A stretch of 64,000 nt of DNA from Leclercia adecarboxylata (GCA_002360945.1 DERO01000012.1:50006-114005), one strand, 5' to 3'. Shown: positions 46,226 through 56,504, numbered from the stretch's first letter. Translations and numbers: made by a program. The notes: generated from the letters alone by a model not told the origin.

Positions 46226-46448
46226 TCGGCCTGGCTTGTTTGCCATTTTGACGCCGGGGAGTGCTCGAAATGCTCACGTACTACGTGTACGCTCCGCTTT
46301 CTGCGCGCTCGCCGACGGCCTTTTCAGCAGACTTATCAACTGTTGATTGCATTTTCCCCAGAAATCAGTAAAATTTTCGGGCTTTTAATATGACACCGGG
46401 CTCCTTCCCTCGATGGGGCCCGGTGTTTTATTCACACAAGAGGATGTT
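46226..46448 (+). promoter_or_regulatory. rpsP operon leader with terminator/attenuator
   Basis: The leader ends in a strong hairpin ACACCGGGC / GCCCGGTGT followed by TTTTAT (about 46392-46427), only 21 bp before rpsP. Upstream there is a second imperfect palindrome ('ACGTACTACGTGTACG', about 46276-46291). The hairpin likely separates ffh from the ribosomal operon and may attenuate it. A promoter probably lies between the two hairpins but I cannot fix it. Confidence 0.65.
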
Positions 46449-46697
46449 ATGGTAACTATTCGTTTAGCACGTCACGGCGCGAAAAAGCGTCCGTTCTACC
46501 AGGTTGTTGTTACTGACAGCCGTAATGCACGCAACGGTCGCTTCATCGAGCGCGTTGGTTTCTTCAACCCACTGGCCGCTGGCGCAGAAGAAGAAACCCG
46601 TCTGGATCTGGATCGTATCGCTCACTGGGTTGGCCAGGGCGCTACCGTTTCCGATCGCGTTGCTACGCTGATCAAAGCAGCAAACAAAGCAGCTTAA
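46449..46697 (+). CDS. rpsP: 30S ribosomal protein S16
   Basis: The product has 82 residues from ATG 46449 with GAGGA 4 nt upstream. S16 signature: '[20 protein letters not shown]', '[13 protein letters not shown]'. First gene of rpsP-rimM-trmD-rplS. Confidence 0.98.
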   Translation: MVTIRLARHGAKKRPFYQVVVTDSRNARNGRFIERVGFFNPLAAGAEEETRLDLDRIAHWVGQGATVSDRVATLIKAANKAA

Positions 46698-46715
46698 TCT
46701 GTCACGGTGGTCATG

Positions 46716-47249
46716 ATGAGCAAAAAAGCACCTGTTGAACCGATTGTATTGGGAAAAATGGGTTCTTGCTACGGTATCCGTGGTTGGCTCAGAGTGTTTT
46801 CCTCCACCGAAGACGCCGAAAGCATTTTTGACTATCAGCCCTGGTTTATCCAGAAGGCGGGTCAGTGGCAAGAGGTCGAGCTGGAAAGCTGGCGTCACCA
46901 CAATCAGGACATCGTTATCAAGCTGAAAGGCGTTGACGATCGCGATGCCGCGAATGCGCTGACTAATTGTGAAATTGTCGTGGATTCGTCGCAGTTGCCT
47001 GAACTGGAAGAAGGTTACTACTGGAAAGACCTTATTGGTTGCCAGGTAGTTACTACCGAAGGTTACGGTCTGGGCAAAGTCATCGATATGATGGAAACCG
47101 GATCCAATGACGTTCTCGTCATTAAGGCAAACCTGAAAGATGCGTTCGGTATCAAGGAGCGGTTGGTTCCGTTCCTCGATGGGCAGGTTATCAAGAAAGT
47201 CGATCTCGCTACTCGAACTATCGAAGTAGATTGGGATCCTGGTTTTTAA
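46716..47249 (+). CDS. rimM: Ribosome maturation factor RimM
   Basis: The product has 177 residues from the ATG at 46716 ([13 protein letters not shown]), the E. coli-equivalent start; ATG 46713 adds one residue. Motifs: '[20 protein letters not shown]' and the PRC-barrel '[20 protein letters not shown]'. It helps mature the 30S head and binds S19. Its N-terminus is 5 residues shorter than E. coli. Confidence 0.97.
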   Translation: MSKKAPVEPIVLGKMGSCYGIRGWLRVFSSTEDAESIFDYQPWFIQKAGQWQEVELESWRHHNQDIVIKLKGVDDRDAANALTNCEIVVDSSQLPELEEGYYWKDLIGCQVVTTEGYGLGKVIDMMETGSNDVLVIKANLKDAFGIKERLVPFLDGQVIKKVDLATRTIEVDWDPGF

Positions 47250-47279
47250 ATTCTCCTGAAAACGGTAAAAGACGGCGCT

Positions 47280-48047
47280 ATGTGGATTGGCATTATTAGC
47301 CTGTTTCCTGAAATGTTCCGCGCGATTACTGATTACGGGGTAACTGGCCGGGCAGTAAAAAATGGCCTGCTGAGCATCGAGAGCTGGAGTCCACGTGACT
47401 TCACCCACGACCGGCACCGTACCGTGGACGAACGTCCTTACGGCGGCGGACCGGGGATGCTCATGATGGTACAACCTTTACGGGATGCCATCGCAGCAGC
47501 AAAAGCCGCGGCAGGTGAAGGCGCAAAGGTGATTTATCTGTCACCTCAGGGACGCAAGCTTGATCAAGCGGGCGTCAGCGAACTGGCAGCGAATCAGAAG
47601 CTGATTCTGGTGTGCGGTCGCTACGAAGGGATAGATGAGCGCGTAATTCAAACCGAGATTGACGAAGAATGGTCTATCGGCGATTACGTTCTCAGCGGTG
47701 GTGAGTTACCGGCAATGACGCTGATTGACTCCGTTTCCCGGTTCATTCCGGGGGTACTGGGCCATGAAGCATCAGCAACAGAAGACTCTTTTGCTGACGG
47801 ATTGCTGGACTGTCCACACTATACCCGTCCTGAAGTGTTAGAAGGGATGGAGGTACCGCCGGTATTACTGTCGGGAAACCATGCCGAGATTCGTCGCTGG
47901 CGTCTGAAGCAGTCGCTGGGCCGTACCTGGCTTAGAAGACCTGAACTTCTGGAAAACCTGGCTCTGACTGAAGAGCAAGCAAAGTTGCTGGCCGAGTTCA
48001 AAAGAGAACACGCGCACCAGCAGCAGAAACATGATGGGATGGCCTGA
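47280..48047 (+). CDS. trmD: tRNA (guanine37-N1)-methyltransferase TrmD
   Basis: The product has 255 residues, a SPOUT trefoil-knot enzyme. Motifs: '[12 protein letters not shown]', '[13 protein letters not shown]' and '[19 protein letters not shown]'. It methylates G37 of tRNAs using S-adenosylmethionine and prevents frameshifts. Confidence 0.98.
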   Translation: MWIGIISLFPEMFRAITDYGVTGRAVKNGLLSIESWSPRDFTHDRHRTVDERPYGGGPGMLMMVQPLRDAIAAAKAAAGEGAKVIYLSPQGRKLDQAGVSELAANQKLILVCGRYEGIDERVIQTEIDEEWSIGDYVLSGGELPAMTLIDSVSRFIPGVLGHEASATEDSFADGLLDCPHYTRPEVLEGMEVPPVLLSGNHAEIRRWRLKQSLGRTWLRRPELLENLALTEEQAKLLAEFKREHAHQQQKHDGMA

Positions 48048-48085
48048 GGCCCCCGAATATCAGTTTACCCAGGATAAGAGATTAA

Positions 48086-48436
<351 letters not shown>

Positions 48437-48460
48437 GATTCGCTTAAGCGACATCCTGTA

Positions 48461-48493
48461 AAAAGGGCCAGCCGAAAGGCTGGCCCTTTTTTT
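48461..48493 (+). terminator. Terminator of the rpsP-rplS operon
   Basis: AAAAGGGCCAGCC-GAAA-GGCTGGCCC followed by seven T: a GNRA-loop hairpin. Confidence 0.95.
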
Positions 48494-48565
48494 ATATCTG
48501 TATGCCATGAACGTTAACCTCGCCGTCATAAATCGTTTACAATGCCCCGCTCTGACGGAGGGGAA

Positions 48566-48955
48566 GTGACGATTAAACAACATCAGGCACAGTGGCAACG
48601 TATCGCGGCAGGGCTCGCGTTATTTGCGATCCTGATGATCGTCTTCGCGCCGCTGGTCTCTGTCTCATTGCAAAAAGATCCCATGAGCGCGATGCCGGGC
48701 ATGCACCATGACATGAGCATGATGGCGGAGCACCACCCTGCAACGCCTGAAAGTACGCCTGTCGACCACGCCGAAGCCTGCGGTTACTGCGTGCTGCTGG
48801 CCCACGTGCCGGGCGTTATTCTGACGCTGGTGCTGCTGCTCTGCGCGGTCTTGCTCCGACAGCGCCTCACGCCGCCGCGCCCCGCCGTATACCACTGGCA
48901 TTTCTTCCCCTGGCTCTGTCCCGATACCCGCGCGCCACCGCACCTGTCTGCTTAA
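48566..48955 (+). CDS. DUF2946 family protein, His/Met-rich
   Basis: The product has 129 residues from GTG 48566, chosen for the GGAGGGG site 2-9 nt upstream; an in-frame ATG at 48542 has no site. One membrane helix near 13-33, a Met/His-rich stretch ('MPGMHHDMSMMAEHH'), a 'HAEACGYC' motif, a second helix and a Pro-rich tail. Family knowledge: DUF2946 proteins have no settled role, but often neighbour metal uptake genes. The His, Met and Cys residues suggest copper or other metal binding (inference). 61 bp upstream of the PepSY gene and probably its operon partner. Confidence 0.8.
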   Translation: MTIKQHQAQWQRIAAGLALFAILMIVFAPLVSVSLQKDPMSAMPGMHHDMSMMAEHHPATPESTPVDHAEACGYCVLLAHVPGVILTLVLLLCAVLLRQRLTPPRPAVYHWHFFPWLCPDTRAPPHLSA

Positions 48956-49016
48956 TCCACGTAAAAAAATGTACACCCCGGTGTATCGATAACTTTTTGC
49001 CTTAAAAAGGAAAAGC

Positions 49017-50384
49017 ATGACTACCTGCACTCCGCGCGCAGCATGGGGCAACCTGCTGCGTCGTCTTCACTTCTATATTGGTCTGTTTGTCGGGCCGTTT
49101 ATCTTTATTGCCGCGCTCTCCGGAACGCTATATGTCGCCACACCGCAGCTGGAAAACGCGCTTTATCATCACGCGCTGTTTAGCGAGACCGAGGGCACAG
49201 CACGTCCCCTTGCCGAGCAAATCGCGGTGGCAGAAAAGGTCACCGGCGGGGCGCTGCGGCTTCAGGCGGTACGTCCGGGGCTGGCTGCAGGGGAAACCAC
49301 CCGGGTGATGTACGTTGACCCGGTGCTGAAAGCCTCGGAGAACCGGGCCATCTTTATCGATCCGGTCAGCCTCGAAGTGCGTGGCGATATGACCGTCTAT
49401 GGCACCAGCGGTATCCTGCCGTTGCGTCAGAAAATTGATTATCTGCACCAGTCTTTGCTGCTGGGGGATGTGGGGCGTCTTTACAGCGAACTGGCCGCCT
49501 CCTGGATGTGGATTGCCGCGCTGGGAGGGATTGCCCTGTGGTTTTATACCCGGCCAAAACGGCGCATCAACAACCGTTTTCAGAATCGCCGTCGTCTGCA
49601 CGTTTCCCTCGGCTGGAGCCTGCTGGTGGGGATGCTGCTGTTCTCGGCGACCGGCCTGACCTGGTCCCAGTGGGCGGGCGGTAATGTGGATAAACTGCGG
49701 GCAGAGATGAACTGGCTCACGCCGCAGGTGAACACGCAGCTGCAGGGGCTGGCGGAAGTCGCCGATCCGCATGCTGAGCACCAGGGCCATCATATGACCA
49801 TGCCCATGCCGGAGATGAAGCCTGACCTGGCTCTGTATGACGGCGTGCTGCAGGCGGCCAATGCGGCGGGAATTGATGCCGCGAAGCTGGAGATACGCCC
49901 GGCGAAGCGTGCCGCAATGGCGTGGACGGTAACTGAGATCGATCGCAGCTGGCCAACGCAGGTTGATGCAGTTGCCGTGGACCCTGCGACCCTGACCGTT
50001 GTCGATCGCACCCGGTTTGCCGATTACCCGCTGATGGCCAAACTGACCCGCTGGGGCGTGGATTTCCACATGGGGGTGCTGTTTGGCCTGCCAAACCAAG
50101 TGGTGCTGATTGCCTTTGGCATCGCGCTGTGCGTCATGATTGTCTGGGGCTACCGGATGTGGTGGATGCGTCGCCCCCGGCAGACGGCAACGGATCCGGC
50201 GCAGACGCTGTGTCAGAGCTGGCTGGCGTTGCCGCTGGAGGGGCGCGTGGTCGCTTTAGCCGTCAGCGTAGCGCTGGGCCTCATGATGCCGGTGATGGGC
50301 TGTAGCCTGGCGCTGTTTGTGGTTATTGACTGGCTGCGCTGGCGTACGGCAGCGCGAGTCTCTCTGGCAGAATCGCGGAAATAA
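49017..50384 (+). CDS. PepSY-associated membrane protein (PiuB-like)
   Basis: The product has 455 residues with AAGGA 6 nt before ATG. Starts 'NLLRRLHFYIGLFVGPFIFI', the PepSY_TM hallmark, and has four or five membrane helices and two periplasmic PepSY-like parts. 'HAEHQGHHMTMPMPEMKP' in the second loop is His/Met-rich. Family knowledge: such proteins accompany siderophore or copper systems and some act as ferric-siderophore reductases. With the DUF2946 gene it suggests metal handling; metal is not determined. I could not see a Fur box. Confidence 0.85.
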   Translation: MTTCTPRAAWGNLLRRLHFYIGLFVGPFIFIAALSGTLYVATPQLENALYHHALFSETEGTARPLAEQIAVAEKVTGGALRLQAVRPGLAAGETTRVMYVDPVLKASENRAIFIDPVSLEVRGDMTVYGTSGILPLRQKIDYLHQSLLLGDVGRLYSELAASWMWIAALGGIALWFYTRPKRRINNRFQNRRRLHVSLGWSLLVGMLLFSATGLTWSQWAGGNVDKLRAEMNWLTPQVNTQLQGLAEVADPHAEHQGHHMTMPMPEMKPDLALYDGVLQAANAAGIDAAKLEIRPAKRAAMAWTVTEIDRSWPTQVDAVAVDPATLTVVDRTRFADYPLMAKLTRWGVDFHMGVLFGLPNQVVLIAFGIALCVMIVWGYRMWWMRRPRQTATDPAQTLCQSWLALPLEGRVVALAVSVALGLMMPVMGCSLALFVVIDWLRWRTAARVSLAESRK

Positions 50385-50388
50385 TGAC

Positions 50389-50871
50389 TCAGGGCGTGCT
50401 GATCACCACCGCCACGCGGCGGTTTTCGGCACGACCCTGGCCGGTTTTATTATCCGCGACAGGATATTGCTGACCTAAACCCTGGGTTGTCAGATTGCTG
50501 CGTGAAATGCTGGCACCCTGCGCCCAGGCATCGGCAACCACATTCGCCCGCTTCAGGGATAACGCTTTGTTGTAACTCTCTTCGCCGTAATTATCGGTAT
50601 GGCCGTCCATCCGCGCGTGCTTCAGGCCCGTCGCGGCAAGTCGGGCAGCCATACTTTTAATCTGTTGTTCGCTCTCTGGCTGCAGCTTATATTCGTTTTT
50701 ACCAAACAGGATCTTCGCAGAAAGGCCAAGTGACCAGTCACCGTTCATCTCATTGAAGCCGTAAGACTTCATGGCGGCGACCTGCTCAGCGGTAAATTTG
50801 CCTTTCGGCGTCTGGCATCCTGCCAGCAGCATTGATGCCATAAAGAGCGGTGCGACGTATCGCTTTAACAT
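50389..50871 (-). CDS. yfiB: OmpA-like outer membrane lipoprotein YfiB
   Basis: The product has 160 residues. Lipobox 'MLLAGCQ' at about 15-20, then an OmpA C-like domain ('DGHTDNYGEESYNKALSLKR', 'GRAENRRVAVVI') that binds peptidoglycan. Family knowledge: YfiB sequesters YfiR under envelope stress, freeing DgcN. Third gene of yfiR-dgcN-yfiB; 13 bp after dgcN. Confidence 0.95.
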   Translation of the reverse strand: MLKRYVAPLFMASMLLAGCQTPKGKFTAEQVAAMKSYGFNEMNGDWSLGLSAKILFGKNEYKLQPESEQQIKSMAARLAATGLKHARMDGHTDNYGEESYNKALSLKRANVVADAWAQGASISRSNLTTQGLGQQYPVADNKTGQGRAENRRVAVVISTP

Positions 50872-50884
50872 AATGTGTTCCTTT

Positions 50885-52105
50885 CTACGATGTAATTTTC
50901 GAACGCTGGTGCTTCACCTGATACATATTTCTGTCGGCTTGCTCCAGTAACGCTTCAACGGAGTGATGCTGCCAGCTCAGCGCGTAGCCAATGCTAAGCG
51001 ACATTCGGGAGGAGAACCCGTTGTGCAGTTCATAGGAGGGGCTGAATTGTTGCCTCAGCGCGGCGCAGAGACGCAGCACTTCTTGTTCTGAATGGACGTC
51101 ATACAGAATGATGGCAAACTCATCCCCACCCAGACGGTAAGATTGATGCTGTGCACCGCCAAACTCGACCATTCTGCGGGCCACTTCTATCAATACACAA
51201 TCGCCTGCGGTATGACCCCAGGTATCGTTAATACGCTTAAAGTCATCCCCATCCAGGTAGAGCAGGGCGGCGTTGGTCCGCGCGGAGGCGTCATTCATCA
51301 GTGCCGCAATGTGGGTGCGAAAGGCGGCCCGGTTAGCCAGACCGGTGAGCGGGTCATGCATAGCGGTGCGCATCAGCTGGGCATTTTTGGCCTGTAGTTT
51401 TAGCTGCCACTCCTCCATCTCATCCAGCAGGCTGTTGAAGTCCTGGCCGAAGCGATGAAATTCATCAATTCTCTCCTGGGATACCCGACGGGAGAAGTTG
51501 CGGTTTGTTCGTACGTCATGCACCACATCGGTAATGTTTTGCAGGGCGGCCACCACGCCATTGTGCAGGGTGCGGGTGATAGTTAACGCCACCAGAGAGG
51601 CAAACAGAAGGCAGCCGGTTAATACCGCCAGCGATGTCCAGAGAAAGTGGCCGATCAGGCTATCCCGCGCGGTAAGGTGTAATTCACCGATCGGCAAATT
51701 GTTGTGCCAGACGCGCTGTCTGATGGGATGCGGGAACAACCACTGGCTGACCAGCTGGCTGAGTGGATCCGCTTCGTCGTTCGGTCCCATTGACCAGGCG
51801 GCAAAGCGATTATCGTAACGATCCAGCAGTTCCGCTGCCGAGAACTGCCCTTGCTTGCCGAGCGAGGCCAGCGCTTCGTTGGCGGCAGTGGCATCATTAA
51901 AGACCAACGCCGCCTCCAGGCTGCGGCTCATGGTAGCGCTGGTTAATTCAAGGTTGCGTTGCGCATACTGTTTCAGCGTCACCACGGAAGCAATGCACAA
52001 TAATAACCAGACAAGCGTCATTGTAATGAGGACGCTAATTATACTGATACGCCGCAGGGTTCTTTTGAACGTAAGACGCGGCGCTGAGAACATTTCCTTA
52101 TTCAT
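50885..52105 (-). CDS. dgcN: Diguanylate cyclase DgcN (YfiN)
   Basis: The product has 406 residues. Membrane helix at about 20-45, periplasmic CHASE8-type domain, second helix near 155-175, HAMP, and GGDEF domain ('HDPLTGLANRAAFRTHIAAL', 'YRLGGDEFAI'). It makes c-di-GMP at the inner membrane. No RxxD inhibition site precedes GGDEF ('GAQH' instead), so product feedback is not expected. It starts inside the end of yfiR (8-nt overlap). Confidence 0.95.
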   Translation of the reverse strand: MNKEMFSAPRLTFKRTLRRISIISVLITMTLVWLLLCIASVVTLKQYAQRNLELTSATMSRSLEAALVFNDATAANEALASLGKQGQFSAAELLDRYDNRFAAWSMGPNDEADPLSQLVSQWLFPHPIRQRVWHNNLPIGELHLTARDSLIGHFLWTSLAVLTGCLLFASLVALTITRTLHNGVVAALQNITDVVHDVRTNRNFSRRVSQERIDEFHRFGQDFNSLLDEMEEWQLKLQAKNAQLMRTAMHDPLTGLANRAAFRTHIAALMNDASARTNAALLYLDGDDFKRINDTWGHTAGDCVLIEVARRMVEFGGAQHQSYRLGGDEFAIILYDVHSEQEVLRLCAALRQQFSPSYELHNGFSSRMSLSIGYALSWQHHSVEALLEQADRNMYQVKHQRSKITS

Positions 52106-52631
52106 GCTTTTTATTCCGTGCGAGCATTAACACATCAGGATTGACTCTGACTCCGCTGCGCGACAGTGCGTCCAGATTGACGGAAAATCTCACTCTGGCA
52201 CTGTCTATTATCAGGCAGAAAGCACTGCCTGTAAGGCATTGCGGATTTTGCTCCGCAATTAATAGTAACGGTCGGGCATGAAACGCCTGGCTTAATTCAA
52301 GCTGGTGGGTCGGGGATTCATTGCCAAAATAGAGCGCGTGACATTCTGCACTCAATGCTTCCTCATCGTCATGAATAATGACGGGGGTGTAAGGCAGCGC
52401 ATCCGGGCCCTGACTACTGAGCGCCTCAACATAGTGGGAAGAGGCAAAAATACACAGATTCGGCTTGCCGGAGAGCGCAGGCCAACGGGTGTAACTGACG
52501 ATCCCGGAGACGATAGAACGTACTGATTTATCCGTTTGGGATAAGGTGCCGCCAATAGCAAGTCCACAGGGCATGGATAACATCAGCACCAATGCCGCCC
52601 GGTACCAGGAGATAAGAAAAAAGTTACACAC
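52098..52631 (-). CDS. yfiR: Periplasmic repressor of DgcN, YfiR
   Basis: I place the start at GTG 52631, giving 177 residues and a regular signal peptide ('NFFLISWYRAALVLMLSMPC'), close to the E. coli length of 172. An ATG at 52691 would add 20 residues before the signal. Core: 'IVSGIVSYTRWPALSGKPNL', 'LYFGNESPTHQLELS', 'FSVNLDALSRSGVRVNPDVL'. Family knowledge: redox-sensitive periplasmic inhibitor of DgcN; its Cys residues ('EQNPQCLTGSAFC') fit this. Confidence 0.92.
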   Translation of the reverse strand: MCNFFLISWYRAALVLMLSMPCGLAIGGTLSQTDKSVRSIVSGIVSYTRWPALSGKPNLCIFASSHYVEALSSQGPDALPYTPVIIHDDEEALSAECHALYFGNESPTHQLELSQAFHARPLLLIAEQNPQCLTGSAFCLIIDSARVRFSVNLDALSRSGVRVNPDVLMLARNKKHE

Positions 52632-52710
52632 CAGAATCCGCCATACCACTCTGGAAATAGTAGTCCTTGAGTTTCGCCGGCAGAATATCATTTTTTACCC
52701 GTTCAGTCAT
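52624..52710 (-). CDS. Possible small ORF upstream of yfiR
   Basis: A 28-codon frame (MTERVKNDILPAKLKDYYFQ...) begins at ATG 52710 and ends TAA at 52624, overlapping the proposed GTG start of yfiR by 8 nt. Composition looks protein-like, but no good ribosome site precedes it. If translated it could couple to yfiR. Evidence is weak. Confidence 0.25.
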   Translation of the reverse strand: MTERVKNDILPAKLKDYYFQSGMADSGV

Positions 52711-52779
52711 TATGCCAAAAACATATTGAGGTACTTAAGTAAAATCTCGCTATTAATTAACGGTGCGAGGTTGACACTA

Positions 52780-53154
52780 TTAATTTAAACGGCTGGCTTT
52801 GGTTCCTTCATTCATTCCCTGCTGCCAGGCGGTACGAAGGGCGGTGGCGTTTTCCGCAGTGTCACAGCTGGCGGGGAATATTCGACCCGCTAATCCCCAG
52901 GCGTAAACAAAATTTTTCTGACATATTTTCTGCTGGCCTTCTTTATATCCGCTGAGATAGTCAGAGCGATCCACCTTGGTGTCGTTGAAATTAGCAGCAA
53001 GGGTTTCATTGGATTTAACCGCCACGCCATTCATGGCGTCTTCTTTACCGGCATCATGCCAGTCGGTTCCCGTCCAGTGGGGCTGATGGGTGTAAGGATC
53101 GATCTGACAAGCGGATAAAAGCAGGCACAGCAGCGGGGTAACAATCAGGCGCAT
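52780..53154 (-). CDS. yfiL: Lipoprotein YfiL
   Basis: The product has 124 residues from ATG 53154 (MRLIVTPLLCLLLSACQ), with a lipobox 'LLSAC'. The frame's earlier start (53226) would put the lipobox too far in. Contains 'WTGTDWHDAGKEDAMNG' and 'DYLSGYKEGQQKICQ'. Function unknown. It lies upstream of yfiR in the same orientation. Confidence 0.88.
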   Translation of the reverse strand: MRLIVTPLLCLLLSACQIDPYTHQPHWTGTDWHDAGKEDAMNGVAVKSNETLAANFNDTKVDRSDYLSGYKEGQQKICQKNFVYAWGLAGRIFPASCDTAENATALRTAWQQGMNEGTKASRLN

Positions 53155-53205
53155 AAGGCATTCTCCTTTTTCCATTGAGCATAGCCTGGCGGTAAAAATC
53201 CATGC

Positions 53206-53276
53206 TGTAATTTTTACGTTACACAATAATCGGATGTTTTTTGCATAAAAGTGGGTACTGTAAAGTATTATTTACG
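53206..53276 (+). promoter_or_regulatory. TyrR boxes upstream of aroF
   Basis: Strong box TGTAAA-N6-TTTACG at 53259-53276 (one mismatch to TGTAAA-N6-TTTACA) and weaker box TGTAAT-N6-GTTACA at 53206-53223. They lie 90-165 bp before aroF. Matches known TyrR repression of aroF-tyrA in response to tyrosine. Confidence 0.85.
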
Positions 53277-53368
53277 TATTTTGGATTGAAATCTTTACTC
53301 GGTATGGTATCGTTGGGCTTCCTCATCGAGGAAACCACTATCGCAAACGAGCTTCCAGGATCGCAATC

Positions 53369-54439
53369 ATGCAAAAAGACGCGCTGAATAACGTACATAT
53401 TAGTGATGAACATGTTCTGATCACCCCGGATCAACTGAAAGCGGAATTCCCGCTGAGCGTTGAGCAAGAGGCGCAAATCGCGCACTCCCGCCAGACCATC
53501 TCCAACATCATTGCCGGGCGCGATCCGCGTCTGCTGGTGGTATGTGGTCCGTGCTCCATTCATGATCCAGAAACTGCCATCGAATATGCGCACCGTTTTA
53601 AAGCCCTGGCCGAGGAGGTCAGCGATAGCCTCTACCTGGTCATGCGCGTCTATTTTGAAAAACCCCGCACCACCGTCGGCTGGAAAGGGTTAATTAACGA
53701 TCCGCACATGGATGGCTCGTTTGATGTGGAAGCTGGCCTGAAGATTGCGCGTAATCTTCTGGTGGAGCTGGTGAACATGGGCCTGCCGCTGGCAACGGAA
53801 GCGCTGGATCCGAACAGCCCGCAATACCTGGGCGATCTGTTCAGCTGGTCCGCCATCGGCGCGCGTACTACCGAATCGCAGACCCACCGCGAGATGGCCT
53901 CGGGCCTCTCCATGCCGGTTGGCTTCAAAAACGGCACCGACGGTAGCCTGGCCACCGCCATCAACGCCATGCGCGCCGCCGCCATGCCGCACCGTTTTGT
54001 CGGCATCAACCAGGCCGGCCAGGTCTGCCTGCTGCAGACCCAGGGCAATCCGGATGGTCACGTTATCCTGCGCGGCGGCAAAGCGCCTAACTACAGCCCG
54101 GCAGATGTGGCCCAGTGTGAAAAAGAGATGGAACAGGCAGGACTGCGCCCGGCACTGATGGTAGATTGCAGTCATGGTAATTCGAATAAAGATTACCGTC
54201 GTCAGCCTGCGGTGGCGGAATCCGTCGTCGCGCAGATTAAAGATGGCAACCGTTCGATTATTGGCCTGATGATTGAAAGCAACATCCATGAAGGCAATCA
54301 GTCATCCGAACAGCCGCGCAGCGCCATGAAGCATGGGGTGTCCGTAACCGATGCCTGCATCAGCTGGGAAACCACCGACGCGCTGCTGCGTGAGATCCAC
54401 AAAGATTTGAACGGCCAGCTGGCGACGCGTCTGGCTTAA
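53369..54439 (+). CDS. aroF: 3-deoxy-7-phosphoheptulonate synthase, Tyr-sensitive
   Basis: The product has 356 residues as in E. coli AroF. It condenses phosphoenolpyruvate and erythrose 4-phosphate, the first step of the shikimate pathway. Motifs: '[20 protein letters not shown]', '[20 protein letters not shown]', '[20 protein letters not shown]'. TyrR boxes and the adjacent tyrA identify the tyrosine-controlled isozyme. Confidence 0.98.
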   Translation: MQKDALNNVHISDEHVLITPDQLKAEFPLSVEQEAQIAHSRQTISNIIAGRDPRLLVVCGPCSIHDPETAIEYAHRFKALAEEVSDSLYLVMRVYFEKPRTTVGWKGLINDPHMDGSFDVEAGLKIARNLLVELVNMGLPLATEALDPNSPQYLGDLFSWSAIGARTTESQTHREMASGLSMPVGFKNGTDGSLATAINAMRAAAMPHRFVGINQAGQVCLLQTQGNPDGHVILRGGKAPNYSPADVAQCEKEMEQAGLRPALMVDCSHGNSNKDYRRQPAVAESVVAQIKDGNRSIIGLMIESNIHEGNQSSEQPRSAMKHGVSVTDACISWETTDALLREIHKDLNGQLATRLA

Positions 54440-54449
54440 GAGGTTTGTT

Positions 54450-55571
54450 ATGGTTGCTGAATTGACCGCCTTGCGCGATCAAATTGACGAGGTGGATAAG
54501 GCGCTGCTGGATCTGCTGGCGCGCCGGATGGCGCTGGTCGCTGAAGTTGGCGAAGTGAAAAGCAAATATGGTTTGCCAATCTACGTGCCGGAGCGCGAAG
54601 CCTCCATGCTGGCGTCCCGGCGTAAAGAGGCCGAGGCGCTGGGCGTCTCGCCGGATCTGATTGAAGATGTACTGCGCCGGGTGATGCGTGAGTCTTACTC
54701 CAGCGAAAACGACAAAGGCTTCAAAACCCTCTGTCCGACGCTGCGCCCGGTGGTGATTGTCGGCGGCGGCGGGCAGATGGGGCGTCTGTTTGAGAAGATG
54801 CTGACGCTCTCTGGTTACCAGGTGCGCATCCTTGAAAAAGAGGACTGGACGAAGGCGCAGACGATGGTTGCCGATGCGGGCATGGTCATCGTCAGCGTGC
54901 CGATCCATGTCACCGAAGAGATTATTGCCAAACTGCCACCGCTGCCGGAAGACTGCATTCTGGTCGATCTGGCCTCGGTAAAAAATGGTCCGCTGCAGGC
55001 GATGCTGGCGGCGCATAACGGCCCGGTGCTGGGGCTGCACCCGATGTTCGGTCCGGATAGCGGCAGCCTGGCGAAGCAGGTGGTCGTCTACTGCGATGGC
55101 CGTCAGCCTGAAGCCTATCAGTGGTTCCTGGAGCAGATTCAGGTGTGGGGCGCTCGACTGCACCGAATTAGCGCCGTCGAGCATGACCAGAACATGGCCT
55201 TTATCCAGGCGCTGCGCCACTTCGCGACCTTCGCCTATGGCCTGCACCTGGCGGAAGAGAATGTTCAGCTTGAGCAGTTGCTGTCGCTATCGTCACCTAT
55301 CTATCGCCTCGAACTGGCGATGGTCGGTCGACTGTTTGCCCAGGATCCGCAGCTGTATGCCGATATCATTATGTCTTCGGGCAATAACCTGGCGCTGATT
55401 AAGCGTTACTACCAGCGTTTTGGTGAGGCGATCACCCTGCTGGAGCACGGCGATAAACAGGCGTTTATCGACAGCTTCCGTAAGGTTGAACACTGGTTTG
55501 GCGATTATGCTCAGCGCTTCCAGAGCGAGAGTCGCATTCTGCTGCGACAGGCAAATGACAGTCGCCAGTAA
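54450..55571 (+). CDS. tyrA: Bifunctional chorismate mutase/prephenate dehydrogenase
   Basis: The product has 373 residues. Chorismate mutase domain (1-90, '[20 protein letters not shown]') then NAD-binding prephenate dehydrogenase ('[20 protein letters not shown]'). It forms 4-hydroxyphenylpyruvate for tyrosine. 10 bp after aroF, one operon. Confidence 0.98.
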   Translation: MVAELTALRDQIDEVDKALLDLLARRMALVAEVGEVKSKYGLPIYVPEREASMLASRRKEAEALGVSPDLIEDVLRRVMRESYSSENDKGFKTLCPTLRPVVIVGGGGQMGRLFEKMLTLSGYQVRILEKEDWTKAQTMVADAGMVIVSVPIHVTEEIIAKLPPLPEDCILVDLASVKNGPLQAMLAAHNGPVLGLHPMFGPDSGSLAKQVVVYCDGRQPEAYQWFLEQIQVWGARLHRISAVEHDQNMAFIQALRHFATFAYGLHLAEENVQLEQLLSLSSPIYRLELAMVGRLFAQDPQLYADIIMSSGNNLALIKRYYQRFGEAITLLEHGDKQAFIDSFRKVEHWFGDYAQRFQSESRILLRQANDSRQ

Positions 55572-55590
55572 TCTGATGATGTATATACTG

Positions 55591-55615
55591 AAAGCCAGCA
55601 CTGCTGGCTTTTTTT
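55591..55615 (+). terminator. Terminator of aroF-tyrA
   Basis: AAAGCCAGCA / TGCTGGCTTT followed by TTTTT, 20 bp after tyrA. Confidence 0.92.
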
Positions 55616-55631
55616 ATTTTGGGGATCTGTC

Positions 55632-56504
55632 ATGGCTGAACCACGCGTCTTATTTGACTATACGGGGCACTTACCTGAGTGCCCGACCTGGAGCGAAGCG
55701 GAAAGCGCCCTCTACTGGGCAGATATTCTGGAGGGTGAGATCCACCGCTACCATCTGCCCACAGGTGAACATACGGTTTTATCCTTCCATGAAGAGGTAG
55801 GTTGTTTCGCGCTGCGCGAGGGTGGGGGATTTATTGTTGCCATGCGCACGGGCATCTGGCTGGCGGATAAGCACGGCCTGCTGCAACGTAAGGTCTGTGA
55901 TAACCCGTCGAACCCGCAGCTGGCGCGTTTTAATGACGGGGGAACCGATCATTTTGGCCGCTTCTATGCGGGCACCTTCTGGGCGCCGGGCGACTACAAT
56001 GGCGCGCTGCTGATGCGGATCGATAACGACCTGACGCCGGAGGTGATCCAGTGTGATATCCACGGGCATAACGGTCTTGCTTTCAGCGACGACAGGCGCT
56101 GGATGTACACCTCCGACACCCCCAACGCGGTGATCTATCGCACGCCGCTGGATGAGCAGGGAGAACCGGGTAAACGAGAGGTCTTTCGCCGGTTCCAGCC
56201 GGGAGAGGGTATTCCGGATGGTGCGGCAGTGGATATGGAAGGTTGTTACTGGAGCGCGCTGTTTGACGGCTGGCGTATCGCCCGTTTTTCACCGCAGGGC
56301 GAACAGCTGGAAGAGTACCGGCTGCCGGTGCGCTACCCGACGATGGTCTGTTTCGGTGGGGATGATATGCAGACGCTGTTTATCACCACCACCCGCGAGA
56401 ACATGGAGCCGGAGGAAGTGGCGGCATATCCTCTTTCCGGCGCCATTTTCACCCTGCCCGTCAGCGTAGCAGGGGTAAAAAAAGGCCCGTTTATTGCGCG
56501 TTAA
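55632..56504 (+). CDS. SMP-30/gluconolactonase family protein
   Basis: The product has 290 residues, a six-bladed propeller of the regucalcin family. Motifs: '[17 protein letters not shown]' with the metal Glu analog, '[17 protein letters not shown]' (Asn and Asp ligands), '[19 protein letters not shown]' (Asp ligand). Probable sugar-acid lactonase; substrate unknown. Inserted between tyrA and pheA, an addition to the E. coli order, convergent with pheA. Confidence 0.93.
   Translation: MAEPRVLFDYTGHLPECPTWSEAESALYWADILEGEIHRYHLPTGEHTVLSFHEEVGCFALREGGGFIVAMRTGIWLADKHGLLQRKVCDNPSNPQLARFNDGGTDHFGRFYAGTFWAPGDYNGALLMRIDNDLTPEVIQCDIHGHNGLAFSDDRRWMYTSDTPNAVIYRTPLDEQGEPGKREVFRRFQPGEGIPDGAAVDMEGCYWSALFDGWRIARFSPQGEQLEEYRLPVRYPTMVCFGGDDMQTLFITTTRENMEPEEVAAYPLSGAIFTLPVSVAGVKKGPFIAR

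Noticed and set aside
46343..46374. rpsP promoter TTGATT / TAAAAT
   Set aside because: The spacer is 20 bp, too long for a confident sigma-70 call.
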